From Tillus elongatus (taxonomy: Eukaryota; Arthropoda; Insecta; Coleoptera; Cleridae): a DNA stretch of 64,000 nt. A program made the position numbers and the translations under genes. This document shows positions 1-39,773 of this stretch, one piece after another (the stretch's first letter is position 1; every line of letters starts with the position of its first letter). The DNA lies in assembly GCA_964006375.1 (NCBI GenBank), contig OZ023268.1, positions 84,889,835-84,953,834 of the forward strand. Reading direction: 5' to 3'. Below the pieces are notes generated by a model, which was not told the DNA's origin, searched no databases, and saw only the letters and a list, made by a program, of their open reading frames with translations.

Positions 1-2
1 TG

Positions 3-2786
3 AGGAAACTTTTGTCTGAATTTAGAGACATATTTGCCCTGACCAACAATGATTTCGGCAGGACTCACCTTGTTCAACACAAGATTGATGTCGGAGATGC
101 CCAACCCATTAAGCAGCCACCAAGACGAGTTCCTATTGCCCAAATAGACGAAATAAAATCGCTTGTCACAGATATGGTACAGCGAGATGTCATCGAGCCA
201 TCCAACAGTCCATGGTCTTCTCCAGTAGTTCTAGTAAAGAAGAAGGATGGGACAACTCGATTTTGTGTAGACTATAGAAGACTCAACCAAGTGACAAAGA
301 AAGATTCCTACCCACTACCAAGGATAGATGATACAATTGAGGCTGTTTCTGGGTCCTCATGGTTTTCGACACTAGACCTGCAGAGTGGGTACTGGCAGGT
401 AGAGATGGCGTCCGAGGATAAGGAGAAAACTGCGTTTAGTACTCCAGCTGGTCACTGGCAATTTAAGGTCATGCCCTTTGGTCTTTGTAACAGTCCCGCA
501 ACATTTGAGAGGCTTATGGAAAGAGTGCTACAAGGTTTATCCTGGGAAATTGCACTTATATATCTGGATGATGTAATTGTTCATGCCAGCACGTTCGACG
601 AGGAGTTGTTTAGGCTTAGGAAGGTGTTTAGCAGACTACGAGAATCCAAGTTGAAGCTGAACCCCAAGAAGTGCACGCTGTTCCAGAGAAGAGTGAAGTT
701 CCTCTGCCATGTAGTCTCGGCAGACGGCATAGAAACTGACTGTGACAAAACCCAATGTATTCAGAGCTGGCCAGTGCCCAAAGATAAATCAGAATTAAGG
801 AGCTTCCTAGGGCTGTGTACGTACTACCGTCGTTTCGTAAAGAATTTTTCTGATAGTGCCAGCCCACTCCACGAACTAACAGAAGCAGCTAGGAAATTCG
901 AATGGTCTCAACGCTGTCAGAAATCGTTCGAGGCACTGAAAGAGAAGTTGACATCAGCGCCAATATTAGCATTTCCAAGGAGAAATGGGTGTTATTATCT
1001 AGACACTGATGCTAGCCATACTGCGATTGGTGCTGTCCTGTCCCAAGAACAAGACGGTGAAGAAAAAGTTATTGCCTATTTCAGCAGACGCCTCAATAGG
1101 CCAGAGCGCAACTACTGTGTTACAAGAAAGGAGTTGTTAGCTCTGGTTAAGGCAATCGAGCACTTCCACCACTACCTTTATGGAAGAGAGTTTGTGCTGA
1201 GAACCGATCATGCCGCCCTCAATTGGCTGATGAATTTCAGAAATCCTGAGGGACAGATTGCACGATGGCTCGAGCGTTTACAGCAATATACGTTCCAGAT
1301 TAAACACAGAGCTGGGAAGAAACATGGCAATGCCGATGCCCTGTCACGCAGACCCTGTGAGGCCAACCAGTGTAGTCACTGCATGAAGCAAGAAGTGAAA
1401 GAGGCTGCCGCCAGAGCCACAACAGTGCAGATAGATCGTGGTGGACAGTTATGGCTCCCATTGGATGACATCCGAAGGCAACAAGATAATGACGCTGTGT
1501 TACAGCCAGTTATTTCATGGCTACATACTAGAAAACGTCCCGAGCCTTTTGAAGTAACACCACTGGACCCCAGAGTAAAAGCCTATCTGGCACAGTGGGA
1601 TTCTCTAGTCCTGCAGAACGATGTGCTCCACCGTAGGTGGGAGAGTTCTGATGGTAAAGAGGTAGTTCTTAAAATTATTGTACCAGAAAGCATGAAGGGC
1701 GAGGTACTGCAGCAGCTTCACGATGGGAATGCCGGTGGACACTTTGGTGTCAACAAGACTCTCGATAAGGTGAGACAGAGATTTTACTGGATTGGCTGCC
1801 GTGAAGATGTTGAGAACTACTGTAGAACATGTGACATCTGCAACTCGAGGAAAGGTCCCAAGGTACGAACAAAAGAGAAACTGAAGATCTTCAATTCAGG
1901 TGCTCCTTTTGAAAGAATAGCCATAGATATCTTAGGTCCCCTTCCTGTCACACCGAGAGGTAACAAGTATCTCCTTGTGATAATGGATTATTTTACTAAG
2001 TGGCCAGAGGCTATTCCGGTGCCCGATCAAGAAGCCCAGACAGTAGCAAGTGCTCTTGTAGAGCATGTGATATCAAGGTTTGGAGTACCAATGGAACTGC
2101 ATTCAGATCAGGGCAGGAACTTCGAGTCTGCAGTCTTCCAAGAGGTGATGAAGTTATTGGGAATCACCAAGACTCGAACGACCCCACTTCACCCGCAGTC
2201 TGATGGTATGGTTGAACGGTTCAACCAAACAATCTTGCAATACCTATCCAAGTTTGTGGAGAAGGAGCAGCGTGACTGGGTCAAACTGACCCCACTATGT
2301 TTGATGGCTTATCGTTCTGCCTCTCATGAAGCGACCCAGTATACACCGGCCAGGCTGAACCTCGGAAGAGAGCTGCGACTACCAATAGATCTGCGCTTTG
2401 GAAGTACACCTGGGCAGGAAGATACTGAAATTCCCGAATATGTCCGTAACCTCAAGAAGAAACTCCAAGACATACATGCCTTGGCTCGACAACATCTGAA
2501 ACTGGCCAGCGATCGAATGAAAGCAAGGTATGACTTTCGCTCAACAGGCCCTCAGTTCAACGAAGGAGACAAAGTGTGGCTTTACAACCCCAAGAAAGTT
2601 GTAGGGAAATGTCCAAAGCTTCAGCGCAACTGGGAAGGTCCATACCTGGTGACGAAATGTTTGAATGACGTGGTGTTCCGGATCCAGAAGACTCGAAATA
2701 GCAAGCCAAAGGTAGTTCATGGCGATAGACTGGCTAAGTATCGAGAGAGGAGCAACGATATGCTCGCCGAGACGTCGAACCTTTAA
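3..2786 (+). CDS. pol: Gypsy pol polyprotein, partial (RT, RNase H, integrase)
   Basis: The frame is open from the window edge to a TAA at 2784-2786, about 927 codons with no break. Reverse transcriptase: the core FSTLDLQSGYWQVEM is followed by the catalytic YLDD near nt 565-580. RNase H: DTDASHTAIGAVLS near nt 1000. Integrase: an HHCC zinc finger (H..H, then CRTCDIC) near nt 1720-1850, and D, D and E catalytic residues in IDILGPLP, HSDQGRNF and HPQSDGMVERFN. A GPY/F-like module (NWEGPYLV) lies near the C-terminus. The intact frame suggests a fairly recent insertion. The start codon and upstream protease are not visible. This is an insect-type retrotransposon protein, not a host gene. Confidence 0.95.
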   Translation, partial: RKLLSEFRDIFALTNNDFGRTHLVQHKIDVGDAQPIKQPPRRVPIAQIDEIKSLVTDMVQRDVIEPSNSPWSSPVVLVKKKDGTTRFCVDYRRLNQVTKKDSYPLPRIDDTIEAVSGSSWFSTLDLQSGYWQVEMASEDKEKTAFSTPAGHWQFKVMPFGLCNSPATFERLMERVLQGLSWEIALIYLDDVIVHASTFDEELFRLRKVFSRLRESKLKLNPKKCTLFQRRVKFLCHVVSADGIETDCDKTQCIQSWPVPKDKSELRSFLGLCTYYRRFVKNFSDSASPLHELTEAARKFEWSQRCQKSFEALKEKLTSAPILAFPRRNGCYYLDTDASHTAIGAVLSQEQDGEEKVIAYFSRRLNRPERNYCVTRKELLALVKAIEHFHHYLYGREFVLRTDHAALNWLMNFRNPEGQIARWLERLQQYTFQIKHRAGKKHGNADALSRRPCEANQCSHCMKQEVKEAAARATTVQIDRGGQLWLPLDDIRRQQDNDAVLQPVISWLHTRKRPEPFEVTPLDPRVKAYLAQWDSLVLQNDVLHRRWESSDGKEVVLKIIVPESMKGEVLQQLHDGNAGGHFGVNKTLDKVRQRFYWIGCREDVENYCRTCDICNSRKGPKVRTKEKLKIFNSGAPFERIAIDILGPLPVTPRGNKYLLVIMDYFTKWPEAIPVPDQEAQTVASALVEHVISRFGVPMELHSDQGRNFESAVFQEVMKLLGITKTRTTPLHPQSDGMVERFNQTILQYLSKFVEKEQRDWVKLTPLCLMAYRSASHEATQYTPARLNLGRELRLPIDLRFGSTPGQEDTEIPEYVRNLKKKLQDIHALARQHLKLASDRMKARYDFRSTGPQFNEGDKVWLYNPKKVVGKCPKLQRNWEGPYLVTKCLNDVVFRIQKTRNSKPKVVHGDRLAKYRERSNDMLAETSNL

Positions 2787-2797
2787 GGAGGGGATAA

Positions 2798-3059
2798 TGT
2801 TATACATTTTGCGAGTGTAAGCAAACCAGAGTTTGCCCGAACTTTTGAGGTTATTACCACAGAACACCATAGAACATAAGTTGACGTAAACGTGTCGCCA
2901 ACCGTTTGAATAGTGAAGTTTGACAGTTGACAGTGAGTAGTTGATAAGTCAAGTATAGTTCCGTGTTGTTGAAATTCGAGTTCGTATTATTGCTGTAATT
3001 TAACTAAGTATCAATAAAGAAAGTGTAAAACCTTTAGTGGACGTTCCATTTTCGTAACA
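2798..3059 (+). repeat. 3' LTR of the Gypsy element
   Basis: The 262-bp block starts TGTTATAC and ends CGTAACA, giving 5-bp inverted termini TGTTA/TAACA. It begins a few bases after the purine-rich tract AAGGAGGGGA that follows the pol stop. An AATAAA polyadenylation hexamer lies near 3012. The 5' partner is outside the window, so the boundaries rest on TG..CA termini and context only. Confidence 0.8.
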
Positions 3060-3955
<896 letters not shown>

Positions 3956-4404
3956 GAGATTGACTACAAGAGCATTTTTCCAACTAATTTCAGAGGTTGT
4001 AGATTTGTGGATTTGTAGATTGTTTGAGTCGTATAAGGCTTTGGCCTCTACGAGCTGCAACCCCAATGGGCTAAATGATGTCGCAATACTGAACAGACCA
4101 CACTAAAAGAAGCGGAGAGCCAATTTAGTTTAAAAAGAGGAGACAGCCAGGACTCTACATGCGTAAAATGTTTCAAAGTTGAAGATGGTTTTCTTAACTA
4201 ATTTTCACATAATTTATTATTATTGTAGTGTCAGAAGTAGAGCATATTTTTTTTATATTACATGCTGTCCGAATATTAAATTCCTAGTAGAGTGTCTAAT
4301 AGAAAGGAAGTCATAAATATTAATTGTGTTTGAGATTTATGAAGGTTATGTTTGGCGTTTTGTAGAATCAACCTCTGATAACATACATTCAGTTTTTCAA
4401 CATC

Positions 4405-5290
4405 AGGGTACCCAGCAGAAATAAAAAATCAAATTCCCTGACATTGCCAGGCCAAAGTGATTTTTTCATAATACTCTTAATGAACAACACACATCTCTGA
4501 ATACTTTTTTATTAAAAAATAATAAAAAATCTGAATTTTTTAAAATCATTAGCAAAAACATAAAGATAGTTAATTCTGTTAACTAATACAGAAACATGAT
4601 AAATTTCTACCTGTCAAATTACTAAATTACTGCACGTTTTTGCAGTAGCTACTTAAGAAAATCATGATATGAATTATTGAAAGTTCGCGTCAGCTTATTG
4701 TTGATCTATATATTTCCCACTTCTCATAATTTCTTTACACTATCATACACAATGCGTTGCAATGATAAATTTTTCTCTTCTGGATTACAATACAATGGCC
4801 ATATACAAATGCCAAATATTTACACTCCGACTTCAACTCTATGTTACAAGATCATAAAAGTCAAAATATAATAAACACATTCACACAGCTTTACGCCGCC
4901 AATAGCTAGAACGCATTTTGCATTTTAGGCATTCAAGGAAGAGCAGTCCAAGTGAGATAAACGAATGAGACATGTTTGAGATACATAAAGAAGACACTAT
5001 ATTATATTGCCACATGACATGTCCCGCGTTCATTGGCGGTTTCAATTAATGTACCAAACAGCAGCCCAAGGAGAAAATATTTATGTCAAAAAACATTATA
5101 TAATATAAATATATGAAATCAAAATAAAACTGCTAGTGACACAATTTTACAAATAATTTCCAGGTCTACTGAACGAGTTCCATGGCGTTTGAGCAAAATC
5201 ACGAATTTCCCTGACATTTTCCTGGCATATTAGAGGTTATTTAAAATTCCCTGATTCTTCCAGGTTTTCCGGATTTTCGCTGGGTACCCT
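4405..5290. mobile_element. hAT-like non-autonomous DNA element
   Basis: The ends are inverted copies: AGGGTACCCAGC at the left and GCTGGGTACCCT at the right. Subterminal blocks with AATTCCCTGA and CCAGG occur at both ends. The flanks caacatc and aaacatc could be a 7-bp TSD with one mismatch. CAGGG-type termini and short TSDs fit the hAT superfamily, but no transposase is present in the 886 bp. It lies 3' of alpha-catenin exon 4, in that gene's next intron. Confidence 0.6.
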
Positions 5291-5513
5291 AAACATCAAC
5301 TTAGAGATGCTTTGTACAATAAAAAAATGGTTTGTTTATAGAAATATTTGAAATATAGAATATTCCACTTACAGCTCAAATAGCACTAAAATCTGTTCAA
5401 AATTCAATGTTGTTAGTAAAAATATTCGAGTAATAAAATAATTCGACTTGGAGAAGTTCGAGTTATAGAAGCTCCACTATATTTTTTAATGTGTTTTTAA
5501 AGACATTCCTTAC

Positions 5514-24682
<19,169 letters not shown>

Positions 24683-25044
24683 CTGAAAATTGTGATATTA
24701 AAACCACTCCCAATCAATTATCTACTAAGTAATATGTTTGTATTCGAGTGAATATTTGGCATTGTTAACAATTATAATCGCCTTAACTCACTGTACTGGA
24801 ACATTTATCACTTAATCGGTGATTCAAAGTAGGCCTGAACACTTACCACAAATATTAATCATTAATCGCTAAATAAACAATAAGAATCGGTGCGCTCGTC
24901 ACAACACAACACTCAACGTTGAAGTTGAAGTATGAGCAATGAGCAATGAGTGTAACAAAAAGAATGAAAGAAGAAGAAAACACAATAAATTTGCCGAATT
25001 TTATGACTCACCACTGACTCACTTTGCCATTGACTTAGTAGAGC

Positions 25045-25381
25045 AAATACTATATAATGACAATACAGGACACTCCGGCCGAATTTGTGTGACAAAAATA
25101 TCAGGGTCCCTAGCGGTTAGTACTGATATTAAGTCGTTCAGGAACGTGTTCATTTGTCAACATTAGCGATCGTTTTTGATTAACTGTGTATAGTTAAGTT
25201 TGAGCTGTGTTTTTAATAATAAATATGAGTGGTAGCGCTTGTGGAATATATAATTGTTCGAATTATAACTTAGCAAACCGTTTCAGTTGTCAGTACTTCA
25301 TGCGTGGTGGCGCTCTTTTTGTCACAAATATCACCAATGCTAAAGCATAAGAGTGTCCCGTATTGTCATTATATAGTATTT
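25045..25381. mobile_element. TIR element carrying a THAP-like N-terminal remnant
   Basis: The ends AAATACTATATAATGACAAT and its inverse are perfect over about 26 bp. Inside, ATG at 25226 opens a short frame MSGSACGIYNCSNYNLANRF with a C-x4-C pair, like the start of THAP-type zinc-binding transposases. The frame stops after about 41 residues, so the element looks like an internal-deletion derivative of a THAP-containing DNA transposon (P-type). No clean TSD was found. It lies upstream of alpha-catenin exon 1. Confidence 0.6.
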
Positions 25382-25469
25382 GATTTTACATCTAAGCCTA
25401 ACCTAGGGTGATAGACGAGTAGGGAGATAACATAACACAGTTCTTCTTGGATGCGGTAAATTCAATCCG

Positions 25470-26560
25470 GGAGGTGAGATAACGCACTTGTCGCGTCCAG
25501 ACTTTTTATTATGAGTAGCAGAATATTCGCCACATGACTGTACACTTATTTCCTTATGCTGGTTGCATTTGCGCGCATTCACTGTTTTTGGAATACCTAG
25601 ATATACTTTAATTCTTTATAAACTCAGTGGGCAGTTCTCCCGACGTATAACATTTCTCAATCTGCACATTTTTATAATTTTCATTGATAACAGATTTAAT
25701 TTTCCGGTTATTAATAATAAACTGACGGATAAATAAGGTTGTAACTGAAATGGTCTCAAAAACTTTTAATTATAATTTGGACATATATTTATACTATTTT
25801 AGTTTAAGTATGTTTTATGAAAATTCGCAGCGATAACGAACTTTCTGCGGCCACACTTTTTTGTTGTTATGGACAAACTTTATTAAGACGCCTTTTATTA
25901 ATTTTTTCAAATATATCAGAATAAATCTGTGATTTTGTAAAAGCTTGACTGTATATGCATTAAGATTATTCAAGATGCTAACGAATGGAAAACGCGCTTA
26001 TTAAGATTTAAAATATTTTTATAACTCGTTGCAACAAAGCAGTTACTGCATGTAGACTTTTTTATACTTTTATTTACTATTTGCCTTTTTTTAAATAAAA
26101 CTCGCTACCACAAGTAACTTGCTGCATACAAGTTTTTTAACAAATATTTACTGTTTAACAACCGGAATTTTTTATGCAAATTTGTTACCATTGCGCATTT
26201 GCTGCGCCCACACTTTTTGTTATTGTGAATCGACAAATCTTATCAAGTGCCTTATTTTTCTCAAGTATCGGAATAAATGTGTGCTTTTCTTAAGGCTTCA
26301 CTATATATGTATCCAGATTTTTGAAGATTCTAGCTGAATGGGAATGATATAAGATTTGAAATGAATGAAAAACTTTTTTATACTTTTATTTACTATTTGA
26401 TTACCAATTTTTTTCAATTAAAACACGTACCACAAAAAAATCGCTACCAAAACGCACTTGCTGCGTCAACACTTTTTGTTATTGCAAACGAATAACTCAT
26501 ATTAGGTGCCTTTTTTGTTTCTTCAAATTTCAGAAAAAATCTGTTTGGCGATTTAAAATG
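25470..26560. repeat. Degenerate array related to the GACGCAGCAAGTGC family
   Basis: Variants of AACGCACTTGCTGCGTC, each followed by ACACTTTTTGTTATTG-like sequence, recur near 25483, 25836, 26117, 26190 and 26453. Spacing is irregular (about 70-350 bp) and divergence is high. No coding potential. Confidence 0.55.
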
Positions 26561-26747
26561 GTCTTATAAATCCAAAACAAGGGTTATTTTAACTTAATCA
26601 TAGGTATACTATATCAACACGCAAAGGTGTTAAGCAAATTGCCTATGGCATAAACTTAAACACTACCGCGATGAAATATACTCCACCAATATAATATTAT
26701 TGTACATCCGCCAAAATAAATTGGTGTATGCAAGGGTTGCATACATG

Positions 26748-27581
26748 CATGATATAATGACTTAGAAGAGATATGATATTGCGCATATGCCCCGCCCCCT
26801 CCTCTGACGTCACGCGGTGAGTAACGTTATAGATGTCCAACTACACACTTAAAACAAAGTCATTCGCAATCAAAAAGTTTCTATACGTCAGTTTAATGCG
26901 GTTGAAGTTACGCCTATATTGTCTTTTTCAAATAATATAGATCACAGCACTAATTTTAACCTTTTTTATTTTTATTACTTCCAACTGTATGCACTTAAAT
27001 ATTAGTAAAATACGTAATTTGTTAAGAGGTTGTGATGAAACGTCAAACCTCACTGTACGACAGCATATTATTGTTGCATTGGACTCACCACTTGACAGCA
27101 TGCGCGTGACGTCTAAAAATAGGCAGTCGGAATATCATATCTCTCGTTATTTGTATCCATGATACAAATAACGAGAGATATGATATTCCGACTGCCTATT
27201 TTTAGACCTGTCACGCGCATGATGTCAAGTGGTGAGTCCAATGCAACAATAATATGCTGTCGTGCAGTAGGGTTTGACGTTTCATCACAACCTCTCAACA
27301 AATTACGCATTTTACTAATATTTAAGTGCATACAGTTGGAAGTAATAAAAATGCAAAAGATTAAATTTAGTGCTGCGATCTATATTATCTGAAAAAGGCA
27401 ATATAGGCGTAACTTCAACCGCATTAAGCTAACGTCAATGACGTATAGAAACTTTTTGATTGGAAATGACTTTGTTTTAAGTGTGTAGTTGGACTTCTAT
27501 AACGTTACTCACCGCGTGACGTCATAGGAGGGGGCGGGGCATATGCGCAATATCATATCTCTTCTAAGTCATTATATCATG
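26748..27581. mobile_element. 834-bp nearly spacerless palindrome (foldback/MITE)
   Basis: Left and right halves are inverted copies of about 410 bp that meet near 27165 at GTTATTTGTATCCATG|ATACAAATAAC. Outer ends are CATGATATAATGACTTAG and its inverse. Each arm carries a TGACGTCA motif (26815 and 27512) beside a GC-rich GGGGCGGGGC-type block. Differences between arms are scattered base changes and small indels. No reading frame of interest. The TSD is not clear. Confidence 0.8.
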
Positions 27582-28803
27582 ATTTGGCATACATGGCATA
27601 CATGTAGGCGCTGTCGGTCGAACAATGCGCACTCCCAACTCCCACTGTTGTACTGGCGAATGTGGGCTTGTGTTCTAAAGATTGTGAACGTTATTCTATA
27701 TTTCCACTTTCTGTCAAAGGCATGCGCTGACACCACTTAACAAGCAGCCGTTGGAAAGTGAACAAAAACAATTTTTTAGAATTTGTTTATCTGCCATAAG
27801 TTCAGACAATTAAGTTTATTAGCCACATATTATTTGTTCGATATAAAGGTATGTCAATCAACACATTCTCCCTAAATGATAAATTGAGGTGTTTCCCTGT
27901 AATTCGATACCCATCGAGGCAATTTGGAATTATAATTAGAAATTATAGCTAAACTTCAAACCTTTCTCCTCGTATTGCCAGACGTATGCGGCGTAAAAAA
28001 TAATGGATAATTCAGAATATGTTGAATGCCACAGAGAAAATGTTATATTATTTTTCCCACACAATTTAAGAATTAAGTCCAATGTGCACTTTAGAATTAT
28101 CATTAAAACTGAAAATTAAAGGTAAAACCTTTCTTCACGTAGGTATTGTCAGACGCATGCGGCGTAAAACAATAAGAGATTCAGATTGTCGTATGCCCTA
28201 TGCACAGAACATTGCACATGAGCCATAATCAGTTTTGACTACCAATCACATACGTTCATATGATATTCACGAATACGCTAGGATCAGAAATGTCGCAACG
28301 GTGAAAGGACGGACGCAAACAGAATCTTGCGGGTATGCAACCCGCAATGTACGCACCTTATTTTAGATATGGAGATTTAGCAAACAAGGCGAAATAATTT
28401 AAATAATAATGCGTTTTTAATAGTAGTTCAGGCAAATTTGTGTATGTTTAGGACATATTATGTCCAATAATTAATATTTTAGCAAGCTACATCAAAATAG
28501 TATGAGAAATTAAGTAAAAAGAAAATTGTCAATTATTGAATCGCCTAAATTGTACAAAAAATCATAATCTTCCATTGTGCCAAACATTTTTTCTACGAAC
28601 GGATCAATTTTTAAAATAATACGTTTAAATTGTTATTCTTCGATTTTAATTAAATAGAATTGAGCCTCGTTTTTAGTGAATTTTTGTTAAAAAAATATAA
28701 TCTTTCTGCATCTGTATATGTACATGTGCCCAACAGTAAATGTAAAATAAGGCTAGATGCATTATCAGTACAATTAGAACCGTAGATCGGTTTCGCTCTA
28801 ATT
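27582..28803. other. Intergenic stretch with one diverged direct duplication
   Basis: No gene seen. A block with CAGACGTATGCGGCGTAAAA at about 27930-28045 recurs as CAGACGCATGCGGCGTAAAA at about 28095-28215. The rest is AT-rich. Confidence 0.45.
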
Positions 28804-28805
28804 AG

Positions 28806-29160
28806 AGCTCGTTAGTGCGGCATACTAATTGCAGCGAAAATACACCTATAAAGTAATACGGCTATGGTATGGTACGTGCCGCCACCTCTTTGCGGAACCA
28901 AGTAGTATGTTGTCACGGCAGCTCCAAATAACACATAATGTTAAAAAATAGAGACTGTATACAACCAACCAACAATTTAGTAAATTGTCAGCCCTGGCCC
29001 ATTGCCGTGACAACATACTACTTAATTCCGCAACGAGGTGGCGGCACGTGTTTCGTGTCTTACATCTCACATAGTGTTGGAAGGCTGGCTCCCACAGCCG
29101 TATTACTTTATAGGTGTATATTAGCTGCAATTGGCAATTAGTATGCCGTACTGACGAGCT
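28806..29160. mobile_element. TIR element just upstream of CDK5RAP1
   Basis: It is ~355 bp. The ends GCTCGTTAGTGCGGCATACT and its near inverse flank an inner inverted block ACCTATAAAGTAATACGGC. Another inverted block, GCCGTGACAACATACTACTT, lies around a unique centre near 28950. It ends about 190 bp before the CDK5RAP1 start codon, so it may lie in or next to the promoter. No transposase; TSD unclear. Confidence 0.65.
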
Positions 29161-29349
29161 CAAAGCATAACAGAGGATATGTCATTATTGATTCAATGAT
29201 ATGACACTTTGATTAATTACCTAATCTAAAATGTAACAGTTAGAGTAGGAGTAGGTAATTTATTACCTAATCTAATATATGAGATAACGACATAACCAAG
29301 AATTCTCATTTGTAACAAAACCTTAACCTGATATTTTTATTCTCTGAAA

Positions 29350-37178
<7,829 letters not shown>

Positions 37179-37279
37179 TTATACAGTTGTTGTCATTGAG
37201 TGAGAAAGCTTACCTGTTTAAATAACATTGTGTTGAAATGTACGTATCTATTTACACTTGTATTATAGTAATATAGATT

Positions 37280-37285
37280 ATTAAA
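37280..37285 (+). promoter_or_regulatory. Putative CDK5RAP1 poly(A) signal
   Basis: ATTAAA about 100 bp after the stop codon, followed by a T-rich stretch. It is the only good hexamer close to the gene end. Confidence 0.5.
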
Positions 37286-37289
37286 GTTT

Positions 37290-38096
37290 TGAGTTTTTTT
37301 TTTATGAACAAATAATACAACTGAAAATTATTTTATACTAGATGGTTTCAGCACATAGACAGTGTACAAGGAAACGCAAACATAAATGCCTCAAATATAC
37401 TGAAACCGTTTTCTCCACCTCCACCACCCATAAAGAAATAGAAAGAGTAATTCAAAGGCTGCCAGTTAAACATTCCACTGTGTTACCTCCTTCAAACAAA
37501 AACTCAAGGTGCAAGAACCATGGTATATGGTGATTGACCTCAGGCGGATATAGATCTGCTCAATAGTTAGGTCACAATTTCCTATAACACCCTACCCTAA
37601 AGTAGCTATCTATCAGATTATCAAATTTATTAAGATTGGCAGCACTATTTAGGAGGTTGACAGATCTGGATATAGTTTGATACTCACGTTATCTTCCTTG
37701 ATTTGCTTCGCACTGCCCTATGTTTGTGGGCTCTCCAGACTAATGCCAGGTTACATTGAAATTTAGATATCTAGATAAGAGTTAGTAAGAATAATTATTT
37801 GCGCTGATGCCAAAAGAAAGGAGAAGTTGGGGAGGAGTTTCTCTTTAATTAAACAGATATTTTAATATAACAAAATATATAAATTTATTCATATAGATTA
37901 AATTTGGAATAGCAAACAAAATGAAATAAAAATGGTGGGTAAATCTCAGATAAACATTAATTGCACACAAATAACAATCAGATAAATGGCAAGGATCTCA
38001 AGAGCAATAAATTATTAATTTTCATACATGTGCCAAAACAATAAAATAAAAATAGTTGCATGTTACAAAAATGTTACTGTTAATTACATAGGGTAT
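37290..38096. other. CDK5RAP1 downstream region, no recognised feature
   Basis: A short open frame at 37342-37533 has no family resemblance I recognise. The rest is AT-rich. Confidence 0.4.
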
Positions 38097-38567
38097 CGCT
38101 TTCCTGGCCAACAAACATTATAGGTTAAGAGCAAAATGAGCTATTGAAATTTGAAGCATTTAATAAAAATTCGCTACCATAACGAACTTGCTGCGTCTCG
38201 AATTTCTTTTCTTACAAACATGCTTTATAATTACGTGGTCGAAATTCGATACATTAAAGGTCAGCTCAGAACTGGCATGGGCCGGAGAATCCGACTATCT
38301 AATTAAAACAAAACAGTGTTTAATCTATTTGGACTGAGCAGATTTTAATAAAAATTCGCTACCATAACGCACTTGCTGCGTCCCGAATTTCTTTTCTTAC
38401 AAACATGCACGATAATTAACGTGGTCGAAATTAGATACATTAAAGCTCAGCTCAGAACTGGCACGGAGCGGGGAATCCGACTATCTAATTAAAACAAAGC
38501 AATGTTTAATCTATTTTGAACTGAGCAGATTTCCCTGCCTAACGAACTTGTCCAAGCTACTTGCAAA

Positions 38568-38639
38568 TGCACAATCAACCAAGGGTTGCGGTGCTATCGG
38601 GGCGGCAAGGCCGCGGACGAGCCCTGAGGGAAAAAAAAA
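38568..38639 (+). mobile_element. 72-bp LINE 3'-tail insertion with TSD
   Basis: It starts GCACAATCAACCAAGG and contains GGTTGCGGTGCTATCGGGGC and GCGGACGAGCCCTGAGGG plus A9. It is flanked by GCTACTTGCAAA and GCCACTTGCAAA (one mismatch). It matches the last ~70 bp of the LINE ending at 21675, so it is an extremely 5'-truncated copy. Confidence 0.8.
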
Positions 38640-38713
38640 GCCACTTGCAAAAGGATTGTATTCACCAAATTAGATCGTCATCGGCGTGTTATTTCTGGAT
38701 TTATCGGTGTGAC

Positions 38714-38841
<128 letters not shown>

Positions 38842-39460
38842 CATATAATAAGTCTGAAACCTACCTCGGATTTGGGTTCCAGGGGTCCTAAATAGCGCTC
38901 ATTTGTAGAAATGTTTTCAAAAGTCGAGATCTCATTAGTGAATTTTTTTTAAAGAAAATTCTCTAAAAAGTGGGGTTTTCCGAAAAATCGCGATTTAAAA
39001 CGTTAAAACTGGCAACATTTAGTCAAAGACCCTTCACTAAGTGAGTGATGAGACACGAAGCAACGTGCCACCACCCATTTACTATGACGACTCACATCAG
39101 ACGTACACACAAAAAATGGCCAGTCTGAATTTTTTAGTAAATCGGTTAATTAATTTTCCTTTAAACAAAAGTAGATATACCAAAGAATTAAATTATATTA
39201 TAGAACGTGGCCGAATATAACGGATACACTGCTTGCCTGGTGAAAAAAATAAATTAATCAACAAACAGAAAACAAAGAAAATGTTGACGGAATCAACGTT
39301 TAAAAGAGAGAAATCCGAAATAAACTTTGTTTGCTTACCATTTGAACCTCGAATCACGAGGAGATAGCATTTTTAAAAAAGTCAACTTGCAACTAACATT
39401 TTCGACAAAAAAATACCTTAAAAAACTTGCTAGGTAACCCAAAAGACATGGATAACACGG

Positions 39461-39698
39461 GCAAAATGTCGGGAATTTATTAAATAAGTTGTAAAGATTG
39501 TAATCGTAAGTACGTCGGACAAACAAAAAGATCGATTGGAGTTAGATTTAAAGAACACTTAGCCCAATTAAGTTACGGTACTATTAGATAGATCTACTGC
39601 CGCCCGACATATTTGGGATAATAATCATCACGTTAATGAAGATAATCTGAAATTAATAAAAAATGTTAGACAACCAGGGCAGCTAAACTCCTTCGAAA

Positions 39699-39700
<2 letters not shown>
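39461..39700 (+). pseudogene. Second Penelope-like GIY-YIG relic
   Basis: The plus strand has SGIY-stop-ISCKDCNRKYVGQTK, then RFKEHLAQLSYG, a frame break, ARHIWDNNHHVNEDNLK and NSFESI running into (TA)n. It is more decayed than the pair at 33.2-33.9 kb. Its 3' tail continues after the nested Gypsy element at about 44614-45090. Confidence 0.8.

Positions 39701-39772
<72 letters not shown>
39700..39772. repeat. (TA)n tract left of the nested Gypsy element
   Basis: About 73 bp of TA. Together with 44538-44612 it forms one original tract split by the Gypsy insertion. Confidence 0.95.

Positions 39773-39773
<1 letters not shown>

Larger units (their letters stand above)
1..3059 (+). mobile_element. 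Ty3/Gypsy LTR retrotransposon, 3' part (5' end outside window)
   Basis: The window opens inside a Gypsy-type pol reading frame. It then shows a purine-rich tract at 2785-2794 and a 262-bp 3' LTR ending at 3059. Gag, protease and the 5' LTR must lie left of position 1, so age cannot be judged from an LTR pair. No env-like frame follows pol. The element lies 3' of the alpha-catenin exons visible here, so it probably sits in a downstream intron or flank of that gene. Confidence 0.93.

Noticed and set aside
4677..4871. Short frame in the hAT-like element as a transposase fragment
   Set aside because: No transposase motif and no similarity that I recognise; composition is that of random AT-rich sequence.
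37342..37533. Possible small gene or extra CDK5RAP1 exon after its stop
   Set aside because: CDK5RAP1 is complete with its TRAM domain at 37178. The frame is short, unrecognised and without clear signals.
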